A stretch of DNA of 64,000 nt from Rhineura floridana (taxonomy: Eukaryota; Chordata; Lepidosauria; Squamata; Rhineuridae): assembly GCF_030035675.1 (NCBI RefSeq), contig NC_084487.1:67060986-67124985 (forward strand), in the 5' to 3' direction. Of the stretch, positions 48,686-60,656 are shown in pieces. The notes under the pieces are model-generated. The model saw only the letters and a program-made list of their open reading frames with translations. It was not told the origin of the DNA and did no database searches. Position numbers and translations under genes: made by a program. Position 1 is the first letter of the stretch. Each line of letters starts with the position of its first letter.

Positions 48686-49206
48686 ATATGTACTATGGCC
48701 ATCTGAATTCAGTTGCTGTGTTGCTCTCATTAAAATAGAATGCTTTTCAATGAATAAGGTATAAATGGGGCTTATTCTGTGAAAAGAGAAATATGCCTGG
48801 TCCCACAATACCTTTGTGGGGAGAAAAACCATCAGATAATGTGAGCCACGTAGATAATGTAAGCCAGACACTCCATGCATATTCCCAGGGGCATGAAGGC
48901 CATATTTGTGTGATCTCTCCCTGTTGTTAGATAGGAAAGTGTGTTTGGAAACCACAGTTGCTTCAAAATACAGTGGCTAGATTCAAGCCCAGCACCAGTG
49001 GGTGGCCAGGTCAGGTACTAGATGAGGGCTCTGTGGCTGGCTCAGGGTCCCTGTTGCTAGCCAAGGGCTCCTGTGGCTGGGAGGGTGAAGCTCCCATCCA
49101 CAATCCCTGCCAGCATTGGGTTGCGGGCTGCGACTGGATGGTGATGCCAATTGCAGAACAAGCGCTCTGCTCTCTCAGCTAATATTACCTCTACACATGT
49201 GTGCAG

Positions 49207-49375
49207 CCAGTGGGCGCTTAAATACACCTGGTCACTTCACCTTGCACATCAGCACACATGCCTGCCATCACCAATTATGGTGGCAGGGGCGTCAACATGC
49301 CCCACCACCATCTTGGGTGATAGCAGGCATGTGCACTGATGCTTGAGGTGGTCCAACCAGGTGTATTCAAGTGTG
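49207..49375. repeat. Foldback (palindromic) element
   Basis: CTTAAATACACCTGGTCACT and ACACATGCCTGCCATCACC on the left are mirrored by GGGTGATAGCAGGCATGTGC and ACCAGGTGTATTCAAGTGTG on the right; the centre (TGGTGGCAGGGGCGTC / ATGCCCCACCACCATC) also pairs. Arms about 65 bp. Unknown family. Confidence 0.75.
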
Positions 49376-50029
49376 TGTGTGTACACACAGACATGAGCAC
49401 ACACATACAGAGAGGAGGCTGGTGCCTGTGGCAGGCTGGTGGATGTTAGCAGGAGAAACTGGATCAGAATGTAGAAAGGGCATTACTACAAGCAAACTTT
49501 TATCAATAAATGATTTTTCTCATCCTACAGTTCCCCAACACATTTTCAGGTCTGGGTGGGTGGGGGGGAGGGTTTAGAATTTTTTTAGAAAATGTCCAGA
49601 TAAATCTGAAAGCTGGGGAAATAATTTCAGAAGTTGGCTTTGTCCAACAGCAACAGAACTGTATGCCATTCTACCTCCCATCCTCAAATTAAGCTTCCTG
49701 TAAAGCACTATAAAGGTGATGGGCTTGCTATTGCGCCAAAATCTACACAGAATGATAACTATATCAAAATGATTGATTTTTAGAAGTCTGTGATAAAACG
49801 CATGTTCCCTGTGCTCTGACATACTATAACTTTAAAGTACAAACATAACTGCATCCAAATGATGATAGATCTTGCTTAGTTTCAGCTCCATATTTCTGAT
49901 AACACCTTCACTGAAGATAATCAAATGTTGCCAGGATAAATATGTTAAAAGTAACTAACTTGTGGCATTAACTTGTGGTATGGATGCATGCCAGAAAAAA
50001 AAACTTTGGGAGGAAGTGGCATACAAGAA

Positions 50030-51170
50030 CTCTGTGGTGGGTCTTTATAGCACTACTGAGACTCTTATCTATAGGGCCATGAAGGATGGAAGAGACAGTC
50101 ATGACAAGAATAGCTATGGTTGGGCTAGGTTTGGTCAAGCTAAAATGGCTCAACCAAAGGGAATTCTGGGGGATTTGTTGAAAGACCTCTGGGATACTCT
50201 GTGTGGGGGAAATCCAAGAGTTTTAGTGCCAGACAGCTGCAAATTGCTAATGTCAAGAAGATGCAGCTGAGCCTTACCTGTTATCTGCTTCCTGAGATCA
50301 AAGTCAGGAGTTTGGGTACTGCAGGTCAGGGACTGCTTGGTGTGAACTGTCTACCCCTCCTTATCTTCACAGAATGTGATCACGGAAGGGGCACCTAGGA
50401 TGGCTAATTGGCCCCCTCCCTGTTGCCAGCTAAACCCATAAAATGAAGGGTGATCCTTCAGTTACTTGTTCCCCCATTTCATCTATCTCGATTTGTCTAC
50501 GGATTTCAGTAAAGGCCTTTGGGAACCAGTCTATCAGACTACCAAGTGAGTATTAGCTAGGATAGGTAAGCTTTGCTATTTTCTTGTCTGTTTCAATCTC
50601 TCACAGTGTTATGTAAATGTATCTCTTAGCCCAGTTGTGGGTAATTGGCTTTAAAGGAAAGTAATGCTGCTTTCTTTTCTACATATATCTTTCTTTTCTT
50701 TTAAAATAAACTACCTTCTCTATTTGGTGTGTATTACCTGGAGTTAATGACTCTAAATCTAATTCTTTACCATGAAGCTACTGACTACCGATGGTTAATT
50801 TAGGTTAGTACTCCAGAGCAAAGAGTTGAACAATAGGTCTGCTCTAGGATTTAAAGTAATGCTCTGAGTTCCCCTTACTCAGAGTGGAAAGCTAGTTAAA
50901 AAGGGTGGTGGCAGTCTACCTCCTCCCAGGGTTGGCGTTGGGTGTAACTTGGCCCTGGGAAGGTGAGAGTTAGCAGGGGAAGCAGGGGCCCAGGAAGTTG
51001 GGACTGTTCTCGAAAGCAAAGGCCCCTCTTTGGCTTTCTGAGGTCAAGGGACCCTAAGGGGCAATCTTTGACAAGTCAGACTAGCGCATTCTAACCACTC
51101 TGATCTCAGTGACAGCAAGACCCAGGGAGACTAATCAGCCTGCTCTTACCACCTCCTTCCCAGACCCTGC
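50030..51170 (+). mobile_element. LTR-like region (fossil), uncertain
   Basis: About 1.1 kb with a TG start, an internal AATAAA-type signal near 50,705 and GC-richer sequence after it, as in an old retroviral-type solo LTR. Ends and target duplications are not clear; no internal genes seen. Confidence 0.2.
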
Positions 51171-51179
51171 ATTTAACAG

Positions 51180-53360
51180 AAGATGACCTCAGGTCTGTTC
51201 GAATATACAGAGAATTCTACACTATGCCCGCAACAGGTGCAAATACCCATTACTGTCACCACATCATACTGGGTTGTATCTGGACTTTCCATGAGTGCAG
51301 TTCCGCTCATAGGATGCTCATACTGGCAGAAGGGGGGGAAGCAATTGTTGCCAATTACTCCTTCCCCTTGCAGCCCCCTGTAAAGTTGCTTTGGAGGATT
51401 GGGGCACCCTCTGGAACATTTCTGATTCTAACCTATTCTGGTGGAGTTTTTTCTTGCTGTTCTAGAAAAACAGGATTGAGTTTTGCCCTACCATCTATGG
51501 AGTTTTAAATTCAGAGATCTTAAACCATCTGAACAAGCACATATTTAACAGAGAAGTCAGCATGTGTACTAGTAAGAGTACGTATTCTTAAAAATAACTA
51601 TGTCTTGCATGATCCAGAACATAAGTTGGTGCACTAATTGCACACAGCAGAAAAGCATTGTGAATTAACCTGAAAAGCAGTTTTTTTTTAAAAAAAACAC
51701 CCTCAAATAATGTTCAGCATTAAAGTCGACAATTACATTCCAACAGCGAAAGCACATCTGCTGCATTATGCATATCATGACTGAAATGCTTATTGCTAGG
51801 CAACTGTCATTTCTACAGAAAAAAATAGACTTCAAACATTTAAATTGGGTTCTTGTCTTGCACTATTGAATTTTAAATTTGAAAAATGGAACAATGGACC
51901 ACTTCCCCCTCAGTAACAGTGTATGTGGGAGAGGTCTTAAGATTACTTATATTATAAATGGGGGAAGGAAAGTTTCAAGCCTTCTTGCCTAAGAAATACT
52001 TTTACTTAAACTAACAGCAATTCCCTCCTATCCATGTGTGAGGCATGCTGGGCAAGGATAGGGAGTGCTAAAGCCCCTATACCAGTCGTGATTTCTGCTG
52101 GCGGAACCCAGGACACAACCACCAGTGGGGTCCTTATGCTAGCAGCGCACCACCTCGGCAAGGGACAAAAATGGGTCAGAACAGGTAAGCCTAGATGGAA
52201 CCTTGTGTTGGCTCACAGATTAGTCTTATTATTGGTGTAGCATAGCACTGGCCTGCAGAAGAGGCAGCATAAGTCACTGAAAATGAAGTTAATGAACATG
52301 GATGACCTCAGATGATTGTCAGCCATCTTCTCCATCTCCACCCATAAAGCCATAGCAGAAGAAAGGTTTCTGAACATCACCAGAAGTACATGAGGCCCAG
52401 TCAAGGGACACACATCTTGGACATAAAGGTATAAAACACTGAGCTCAGTCATGTCCATAGACCTTAGGATGTATGAGTGGGAACTTGGTGATGGGTACAA
52501 CAGTGAAAGGGCACTTTGCACGGTCAAGACCCACAATAAAGTAGGGAAGGCATATTGCTAACACTGTTCTTCTTATAGGCCTGAGGAAGCCAGATACAAA
52601 CACTCATCTGGCACGCCCAACTCCACTGCTGCATCTGCGGCTGCAAAGGCAAGGCAGACTACACAGGTATGTGAGGGAAGAAGACCTAGACCTCATGATG
52701 GTGGTCACAAGCACCCTCTATTTCTCACCTTGGCCATTGCAAGATGTGCAGAGCCATCAAACACAGACTATCTTCTTCCTGTGGCTTTCCAATATATGGA
52801 AACCATATACTGGCTTAAAAACCCTTACTTACTCCTCTGTCTCCCACAATATGGAGATTACAAAAAACACCCTAGTAAAAAACAACCTTCTTAAATACAG
52901 ACAAGCTCTTGTCATCCACAGGTCACGGCAATGGGCAGCCCATTCCATTTAGTAATTCCACTGGCCACACACTCATGACCCATTATTCCATGCAAAATTA
53001 AAACGAAAGTAGTACCTGGAGTATAATTAACTGCACTGGAAACAAAAGTTCCACTGCAATCCCTTATATGGGATAGGTGAGTATTCCATTGTTAATGGTA
53101 GCCCTTGAACTGTGCTATGAACAATGTCCTTGAAAAATGCTATGCTGAAAGTATCCTGGGGAAAATGGCAGTTGCCAACCAGCAGCCACCAACAGGAGCT
53201 GCATTGTGCACTGAGGCAAGGCCTAAAATATGCCAAAATATATATCTACAAGGATTACTGCCATTGCCACCACAATTGTAAGCCCTCCTGAACCTTTTGA
53301 ATAATTCTCCCCTACATGTTCTCTCTCTCTCTCACACACACACCATCCATTCTCTTGATC
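51180..53360. other. Unassigned sequence upstream of exon w1
   Basis: About 2.2 kb with no recognised family. A stretch at 52,580-52,666 has an acceptor-like TTCTTCTTATAG before it and GTATGTGAG after it on the plus strand, but the peptide is not recognised. Confidence 0.4.
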
Positions 53361-53364
53361 CAAC

Positions 53365-53497
53365 CTTTCCCAACCTCATACCTTCTGGATGTTATTGGGC
53401 TCCAGCTCCCATTAGCCCCAGGTACCAAGGCCAATGGTCAGGGATGATGGGAGATGGAGTCCAACAACAGGGCACAAAGTTTGGGAAGGCTGCCTTA
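53365..53497. mobile_element. Palindromic hAT-like MITE
   Basis: TTTCCCAACCTCATACCTTC left, GATGATGGGAGATGGAGTCC and TTTGGGAAGGCTG right. Confidence 0.75.
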
Positions 53498-53597
53498 ATT
53501 GTTTAGCCAAGGGGGCCCCATTCTGTGGGAAATCCTACTATGTCCAACATTTCTTGCAATTGGCAAAGTGTATGCAGCTCAATGTGCAGAGGGAAGT

Positions 53598-53772
53598 ATC
53601 CAGTGTGGTATAGTGATGGGTGTAGACTGGGGAGGCTCTGATTCAAACCTACATTCAGCCATAATGCTCACTGGATGAACTTGGCCCAATCATTTAATAA
53701 CTCAGCCTATGTGGGTTGCTTTGAGGATAAAATGGGGAAAGGCAAGCTAAGGTGGGACAGAAATGACCTAGA
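53598..53772 (+). mobile_element. Old tRNA-derived SINE
   Basis: GTGTGGTATAGTGATGGGTG (A box), TGATTCAAACC (B box), GCTCACTGGATGAACTTGGC, and an end GGTGGGACAGAAAT like L2 or CR1 tails, not Bov-B. Confidence 0.7.
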
Positions 53773-53854
53773 GGAAGAGTTGGTAGTAAGGATATAATCT
53801 TACCTGTCTCCTTTGTATCCTTGCTAGGTTAGCAGCTCCCTAACTGAGCTGCTT

Positions 53855-53940
53855 ATAGAATCATAGAATAGCAGAGCTAGAAAGGGCTTGTAAGGCCATT
53901 GAGTCCAATCCCCTGCTCCAGCACTCCCTTGATCAGGTTC
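53855..53940 (-). mobile_element. CR1 3' terminal fragment
   Basis: TAGAATCATAGAATAGCAGA and GTAAGGCCATTGAGTCCAAT: complement of the CR1 3' end, about 85 bp. Confidence 0.8.
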
Positions 53941-54545
53941 TACTTGAGCCCCCACATTAACTGATTGTCATGGACACATTCCAGAGTATCTATTCAATTT
54001 TTGTGAGATGTGGGTTAACCCTGTGGGATCTCACAGTTGCACCTTATGAAGTGACCCTGCAACACTCTCCTGTTGGGTCACACAATGGAAGAGATGGTCA
54101 ATAATGGAAGATAACCTGCTTTTCAGAGAAGCCTATCTACGATTACTATCTACTTTTACAAGGCCTGTTATGATAGCAGGGATGGAATACGTCAGAATAC
54201 TAGATTCTGTTAGAAAAGCGTATGAGTTCTTATTTCCTTCTCTGGCAAAACCCAACAGGATGGTGCTTTTCCTTTTCCAGCTGCTGCTTTCTCCTGTGGA
54301 AAGACTGGTGTTGGAAAGAGACTAAACTGTTTATATTGTGGTTTGCTTCAAAATCTTCTGCATCTACTGACTATATAATTGTACATTCTGGTGTACATAG
54401 TATTTCCTGTTTTTAACATATTCACCCTTAAGTAGTCAATTCCTAGACTCACAGCTCTGGTTCTGTACAAATCAGAATCCAGATTCAGGGCTCTGGTTCT
54501 GTACGAATCAAAACTTTAGCTAAAGAACTTTACTATATAGTACAG

Positions 54546-54670
54546 GAGAGGCTAACCTGTGCACCTCTAGATGTTGCTGGAATACAATTCTCATCACCCT
54601 TGGCCACTGGCTATTCTAACTGAGGCTGATGGGAGTTGCAATTCAACATCTAGAGGGCCATAGGTTAGAT
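54546..54670. mobile_element. Palindromic hAT-like MITE
   Basis: GAGGCTAACCTGTGCACCTC left; CATCTAGAGGGCCATAGGTT right; inner ACTCCCATCA-type arms. Confidence 0.75.
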
Positions 54671-54679
54671 CTAGGATAT

Positions 54680-56114
54680 GTGTTGTCTAAATAAAACAGT
54701 GCTGCTATGTGCATTCATCATAATGGCAAGCCACATTGATCAAAAAGAAACTCTGAATATGTTAGGTAGACCTGAAGCTAAGTAATATGAAAGAGATTTC
54801 GGTCTGGTAGTCTGCTGAATGTAAAAAAATCCCTTGAAAAATTAGCTCAGGGATTTTCCCTTCAGCAGCACAGCAACAAACAACAAAGGGAAAACTCAAT
54901 CATCAAGTCAAAGCAACTGGAAATCAAGACAGCAGCAGCAGCTGGAGATTGAGTAGATTACACTGTAAAAAAATAATAAAAGGAAAATGCCTTGGGCTTT
55001 ATCAGCTGAGATGAATAACTAGATACTGAAGAGAGCACAGGAGTCTCTGATAAGATAATCTTGCCTAATAAACAAGAGATTAAAAACATGCATGTAAAAT
55101 TATGGCTTCTAATATATATTACTGTCAGAAAACAGGAAAATATAAAAAAGATGTGTAAGAAAACAGTTTTATTTTATTCTGACAAAGTTTGCAGACACAA
55201 ATCTAAGTAATGAGTTGATTGAGACTCTAGTGCAACTAATCAATGGAGCAAGTTAGTAGCAACTACAGTTCTATTGACTTTAGTGGGACTAAAGTAAGAA
55301 AGAGGAACCTCTGGCCCACAGTCCTAATCTGGTCCACCAGGCCTCTTTTTCCAGCCCTAGCCTTTTCCCTAAGCCACACTCTAAGCAACGCCTCCTTTCC
55401 TTCACCTCTCATCACATTCCACAGTAAGCTGGCCATGCACGATGAGCTCTTTCCATGCTGTGCTGAGAAAGGGATCCCCTTTCTCACTGCACAGTCATGA
55501 AACACAGCAAACCTTCTGGCATGGCCATATCACTTGCTGTTCAACTCTGTGCACTGAGAAAGGGCTCCCTGTACAATGTGCCTGGGAGGCATGGGACATC
55601 ATCATATCCTAAAACTCCCAGGATATTTGTAGCCTATGTTCCTAGCCACTTCAGTAGTACCTAGGTGTAGCTAGTACCTGCATTAAAGGAAGGAAGGAAG
55701 GAAGATTTGGGGTGGGGCAATCTACACAGTAATAGTGATAACAGGAAGAGACATTGAAATGGACGTGAACTAGACATAACATGATCCAAGCATCTCTAAT
55801 TCTAATTTAGGAATTATTCTACCCTAACTGACCTAAGTATAACATAGCTACCAAATGAATCATTGTGATCTAACTCAGTATGTCAGCTTTATATGACGGG
55901 AGAGAATTGTTCTTCTTGTATTGATCAGAAATTGATAACACTATATAAATATATTGTGCAATTACAGATTATCAAGGAACCATTCTCACTAAATAAAGTA
56001 TGCAATATAATTCCTTCACAAATCACCAAGCTAGCTTACATTTAAGTTGGTAACTGTTTTCCTTAATTTAACTCTGTTCAAAACTATGGTTTCCACTCCT
56101 GACTATATTTTGTA
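54680..56114. other. Unassigned intronic sequence
   Basis: About 1.4 kb. Contains a short GGAA repeat (55,686-55,705) and a pyrimidine-richer stretch (55,310-55,500); no exon or known family seen. Confidence 0.5.
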
Positions 56115-57459
56115 TTCATTAATAGGCAAAAAACCTTGCGGGTTAAGAACGTACCTATAGCCCATAGATATTTCTACCAAACTTTAAAAAGCAGGGAAAT
56201 TGGGCAGCTATAGTGAATGCACCAGGGGAGCAGGAGACCTGACCTCCTCTCTGAGATATTGGACTGCCCTACAAATCTGGCAAAATGCAAACACAATTTG
56301 GGTTGGTCTTTCATAGTCCAATCCACTTCCTGTGTAGCTTGGAAGAATTTGGTAACATGTGCCTCTGAGCATATGGTGAGTGGTGGCAATACCTGCCATC
56401 TCCAAAGGACAATTACATTTTTGTATGTTTGTTGGTGTTCTTACTTTGCTTCTTTCCTGTGTTACTAAAGTTTCTACAGTGAATCTAATATAGACAATTT
56501 TATTTCTGTCATTACTCATCCTAGAAATCTGTGTCAAATTTATTTTCATTAATTTCAAAGTTTTTTGATTGGTCAGTGTCATATGATGGTGAAGATAGCC
56601 TTTTGTGTTTCAAACTGGAGGTTATGCTCTATTTCTATTTTGGGTGCATTAACAGTTGAATCTGAAACTGTAGTTTGATGTAAAATCAGACTGATTACAA
56701 TATGTTGCTACTTAAGCAATGACTCTAGCTGTTGGAAAAAAGAGAATGCATGTTTTCAGGCTGCTATGTTTCAACCACTTCATTTAAGGCAAGGTGGGCA
56801 TGGTCAATCAAAAACATACAGCACACCTAGAATTTTGCTAGAATATATTTCACCTCCCACTGTTTTATCTTGCGCAAATTGAGACACTCCTGAGGTCCAC
56901 TGGAGACTATTCTGCAGAATAGTTAGTGCCATTATTCCACAATTATGTTTGGAGTTTTTTTAGTGTAAATTTTGCAAAGTGTTGCTGTACTTCACATATT
57001 CACAGAAAAAGAAACAAAAGAAAATGATTTCCTATAGGAAACTTCACTAAAATTGCAAAGTAAATCAGACATATTTAAAGTGGCCATCTGAACTATATCA
57101 ACTATCTTAATAATGTTGCTTCCTCCCTGCTAAAACAAGATCAGCACAGCACATGTCTTCTATTATTTGGGCTGATTGCAGGTGTTGCCACCACTCACCA
57201 AACGCTCAGAGGCACATGTTACCACATTCTTCCAAGCTACACAGGAAGTGGTTTGGACTGTGAAAGACCAACCCAAATTGTGTTTGAACTTTTGACAAAT
57301 TTGTAGGGCAGTACAATATCTCAGAGAGGAGGTTAGGTCTCGTGCTCCCCTGGTGCATTCACTACAGCTGCCCAATTTCCCTGCTTTTTAAAGTTTGGTA
57401 GAAATATCTATGGGCTATAGGTACGTTCTTAAACCACAAAGTTTCTTGCTATTAGTGAA
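56115..57459. mobile_element. Element with about 270-bp terminal inverted repeats
   Basis: Left arm 56,115-56,397 (TTCATTAATAGGCAAAAAAC, AACGTACCTATAGCCCATAG, ACTTCCTGTGTAGCTTGGAA) is mirrored by the right arm 57,177-57,459 (TTCCAAGCTACACAGGAAGT, CTATGGGCTATAGGTACGTT, TATTAGTGAA). About 780 bp of AT-rich unique sequence lies between, with no transposase. A third single arm is at 10,622-10,868. Target duplication not clear. Most likely a non-autonomous DNA transposon; superfamily unknown. Confidence 0.85.
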
Positions 57460-57499
57460 TTTCTCTGCTTTTTAATCCGGCAGGTAAGAAATGGGATCC

Positions 57500-58212
57500 T
57501 GTGCAAGTTTGCTGAGAATGGATTGATCATTTGCATGCTTATTGAGTTCAGCAGGATTTAGTCCCCTGCAATCATGCTTAGGATAGGTGAAACTGACGAC
57601 AGGGAATGGAGAGGGGAGGAGGAGAAAGAGGATGAGGGAGGGAAGGAAAGGCAGAGGGGGAAGACTGGGATGGGAGCAGGCAGGAGGGGGAGGGGAGGAC
57701 AGGTTTGATCATTTGCATGTTTATTGAGTTCAGTGGGATTTACTCCCATGCAATCATGCTTATGATAAGTAAAACTGACCAGGGGAGGGAGGGCTGGAGT
57801 GGGCAGGGGAGGAGGAAGAAGGAAGAGTGGAGGGGGAAGGGAGAGGAGAGGGGAAGGAGGGGAAAGGCAGGTCTGATCATTTTCATGATTATTGATTTCA
57901 CTGGTATTTACTCCTATGCAATCATGGTTAGGATAGGTAAAGCTGACCATGGGGGGGGAGGGGAGAGGAGCAGATTGGAGGAGGCAAAGGAAGTGGGAGG
58001 GCAGTTCAATGGTATTTACTCCCATGCTTAAGATAGGTAAAACTGATAAGGAGAGGGAGAGGAGGGATAAGGTTAAGGAGGGGATTGGAAGGGGATGAGT
58101 AGAGAGGGGCAAAGGAAGGGGGAGGGAAGGGGCAAGGGGGAGGGAAGGGGCAAGGGGGAGGGAAGGGGCAAGAGGGAGGGGATAGGAGGGAGAAGGGAGG
58201 GTGGGTTTGATC
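57500..58212 (+). repeat. Purine-rich minisatellite, four units
   Basis: Units with TTGAGTTCAGTGGGATTTAC, CATGCAATCATGCTTAGGAT and long G/A tracts recur at about 57,540, 57,720, 57,895 and 58,010 (spacing about 175, 175 and then 95-115). Inverted relative to 10.2-10.6 kb. The 58,100-58,190 part is a 19-bp GGGAAGGGGCAAGG-type tandem. Confidence 0.85.
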
Positions 58213-58422
58213 AGTTGCAACAATTGAAAATTGTTTATTGTTCATAGCCATTGGCCGCCACAATACATAAAAATAAGTACCAGAAATAAACATATAACAA
58301 CAAAGAACATGATATGTATAGATAACATGAATTTAAAAACTTAAAAACAATTAATATTAATTAAGCTTAAAAAAATTCAAACCTTCAGCCTAAAATCATT
58401 TACAAAATTTGCAATATCAAGA

Positions 58423-59409
58423 TTAGGATAATTGTTTTTGTGTTCTCGCTCTAATTTTGCCCGCTGCTAGGGCAAATTTAGCTACTCGGAGGGTAATGTA
58501 CAGGTCCAAGCCAGCTAAAAGTGTGCAAATTTGCTCCATGATAGATCTATCTGCAAGAATTAAAAGAATTGGGCAAAGAAATTTGAGCCTTGGGGCGGTA
58601 TACAGCGAACAGTTTAATAAATAATGGGCAATGTCCTCAGTTTCCCCTGACTTACAAATACATAATCTTTGATGAATTGGAGTGTTTACGTATCTTCCTT
58701 CCAAAAGGGCCGAGGGCATTGTTTGAAAACGGAGAGCGGTAAACAATTTTCTTAAAATTCTAGAAGTTAAATAAACAAAATAATGTTCCATGCCAAAGCC
58801 TGTTTTAAACAAAGGGTACCAAAGGGAAAAGGCCGAATGAGTGACAGCATACAGATCCCATCTTTTGGAGTAGAGATGTATTCTTTCTCTAAGAAGGGAC
58901 TTCGCTCGTTGAGATGGGTTAGATGGCAACATATCTATACTTATCCCATAGAATGCGAGTATTGACTTGGTCCATTTGAACCAAGAAGATGAGGATGGAT
59001 TTTGTAATTGCTCAAGTAGACATTTCTTGGAGAGTCGCAATTCACTCATACCGGCCAACTTAAGCCAGTACAGTGCCAGAGCAGAGTGCACCATTGATTG
59101 TAATGAGTGCAGTCCAGTTTCCATCCTCATTAGGACTATTGGAGTGCCTCGGGGAACAGCCAAGATAGATCTTAAAAAGGAATTTTGAAGGCACTCTAAG
59201 GAGGGGGAGTACACGTATCCCCAAATCTTGGCTCCATAGAGAAGCTGGGGGATTATTTTTCTCTTGAATACTTCAAGAGTAGGAGCAACCAGGCTCCTGC
59301 CTTTGATGTTATAAAAACGAAGCAACGAGTGAGTAGAAAGAGAGGCCTTCAATTTGGTTGCTGCAAAATGGGGTTTCCATGTGAGATTAGCACTAAATCT
59401 CATACCCAA
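58423..59409 (-). CDS. LINE C-terminal domain frame with CCHC-like zinc motif
   Basis: 328 codons continuing the RT frame. Contains FYNIKGRSLVAPTLEVFKRK and PQLLYGAKIWGYV, then a Cys-His motif CICKSGETEDIAHYLLNC (C-x-C-x10-H-x4-C), as in several non-LTR clades with an ET..H....C signature. Ends in a normal stop 210 bp before the 3' terminus. Confidence 0.8.
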   Translation of the reverse strand: MGMRFSANLTWKPHFAATKLKASLSTHSLLRFYNIKGRSLVAPTLEVFKRKIIPQLLYGAKIWGYVYSPSLECLQNSFLRSILAVPRGTPIVLMRMETGLHSLQSMVHSALALYWLKLAGMSELRLSKKCLLEQLQNPSSSSWFKWTKSILAFYGISIDMLPSNPSQRAKSLLRERIHLYSKRWDLYAVTHSAFSLWYPLFKTGFGMEHYFVYLTSRILRKLFTALRFQTMPSALLEGRYVNTPIHQRLCICKSGETEDIAHYLLNCSLYTAPRLKFLCPILLILADRSIMEQICTLLAGLDLYITLRVAKFALAAGKIRARTQKQLS

Positions 59410-60656
59410 ATATCTGATACTGTGTTGTTGTTCATCGGTTTAGCATTTAAATTCCAAATGTGAGTTTTCCTCTTCCTACCAAAGACCATCACCTTCGTTT
59501 TGTCATAATTAATCAGTAAGTGTTCCTTGACACAGAACTTATCTAAACTTCTAAGTAACCTTCTCATCCCAATTTGTGTGATTGAGATTAAAACTAAATC
59601 ATCTGCATATAAAAGTACTGAAAGGTTGGTATCTAAAATTGCGGGAGGAAAGTAGTTTGGGCCACTCAGGTATTGAACAATATTATTTATATAAAAGTTA
59701 AAAAGAAAAGGAGCTAGAAGACATCCCTGGCAAACCCCTCTGAGAGTAGGAATAAGTTCAGATAGTAGACCATTTGCTCCAAGTCTGACCCTGAGCGAAG
59801 TATTAGAGTATAACATTTGAATTAAATAGAGTAATCTCCTATCAATATTAGTTACTAAAAGCTTTTGCCACAGTCGCTCACGGTCAATAGTATCAAAGGC
59901 AGAGGAGAAATCCACAAAGGTGGCAAATAGCTCTTTCCTGTTACTGAAAGCATATTTCTGAATTAAATGCAGAAGGATAAAGCATTGATCTATCGTAGAT
60001 TTTCCTTTGCAGAACCCCGCTTGTTCTTCAGCAAGGACCGCGTTTTCTGCAGCCCATTGTTCCAATTTACCCAGCAGATATTTAGCATATAGTTTAGCAG
60101 CCACATCCATAAGACTAATAGGTCTAAAAATTTTCAGGTTTGCTTTAGATCCCTTCTTATGGATGGGCACAATTATACTGACATCCCAACCCGATGGGAT
60201 TTTTCCATGGTGGTTAATAAATGTAAAGATTTTAGCTAAAACTGGCGACCACCAATTTGGGTTGGATTTAAACAATTCTGCCGGTAACATATCTTCGCCA
60301 GGAGCCTTTTTTGTCGGAAGAGAATTAATCAATATTGCTACTTCATCCAAGGTGACAGGGTCCCACTTCTGACAACAATCGAGAGGAGTCAGTTTTAAAA
60401 GCGGGGAGGTATCTATTAAAGAGGCAGTATTAATCACTGAGAAAAGATCTGCAAAATGTGTGCGCCATTGTTCTGAGGTCATTTGATTATCCAAAGGGGT
60501 ATAACCCTCCCTTAACCCCCTTGCAATCAGCTCCCAGAACCTTGCCGAATTCTTTTCCAGAGAGGCAAGGCCAAGCTCTCTCCATTGATGATGAATAAAG
60601 TTTTTTTGAACGCAGGAGTTTTTTATATCCTCTATGTAAAAGAATATAAGTTTCAA
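59400..60656 (-). CDS. LINE reverse transcriptase frame (RT palm and fingers)
   Basis: 418 codons. Visible motifs: KKAPGEDMLPAELFK (about residue 112), VSIIVPIHKKGSK, FRPISLMDVAAKLYAK, EEQAGFCKGKSTIDQC, FVDFSSAFDTIDRERLW (catalytic Asp), RGVCQGCLLAPFLFNFYIN and LLYADDLVLIS (catalytic Asp pair), then INYDKTKVMVFG. The frame runs out near 59,410 because of a frameshift; the continuation IRYLGMRFSANLTW is in the next frame. The upstream end is a truncation, so the ATG is not a true start. Confidence 0.85.
   Translation of the reverse strand: MKLIFFYIEDIKNSCVQKNFIHHQWRELGLASLEKNSARFWELIARGLREGYTPLDNQMTSEQWRTHFADLFSVINTASLIDTSPLLKLTPLDCCQKWDPVTLDEVAILINSLPTKKAPGEDMLPAELFKSNPNWWSPVLAKIFTFINHHGKIPSGWDVSIIVPIHKKGSKANLKIFRPISLMDVAAKLYAKYLLGKLEQWAAENAVLAEEQAGFCKGKSTIDQCFILLHLIQKYAFSNRKELFATFVDFSSAFDTIDRERLWQKLLVTNIDRRLLYLIQMLYSNTSLRVRLGANGLLSELIPTLRGVCQGCLLAPFLFNFYINNIVQYLSGPNYFPPAILDTNLSVLLYADDLVLISITQIGMRRLLRSLDKFCVKEHLLINYDKTKVMVFGRKRKTHIWNLNAKPMNNNTVSDIWV

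Noticed and set aside
50030-51170. A complete retrovirus-like element
   Set aside because: Only an LTR-like stretch is visible, with no gag, pol or env similarity in the area; at most a solo LTR fossil.
57558-58223. 221-codon Pro/Leu/Ser-rich minus-strand ORF
   Set aside because: Lies entirely in the purine-rich minisatellite; no domain, and the repeat explains the openness.
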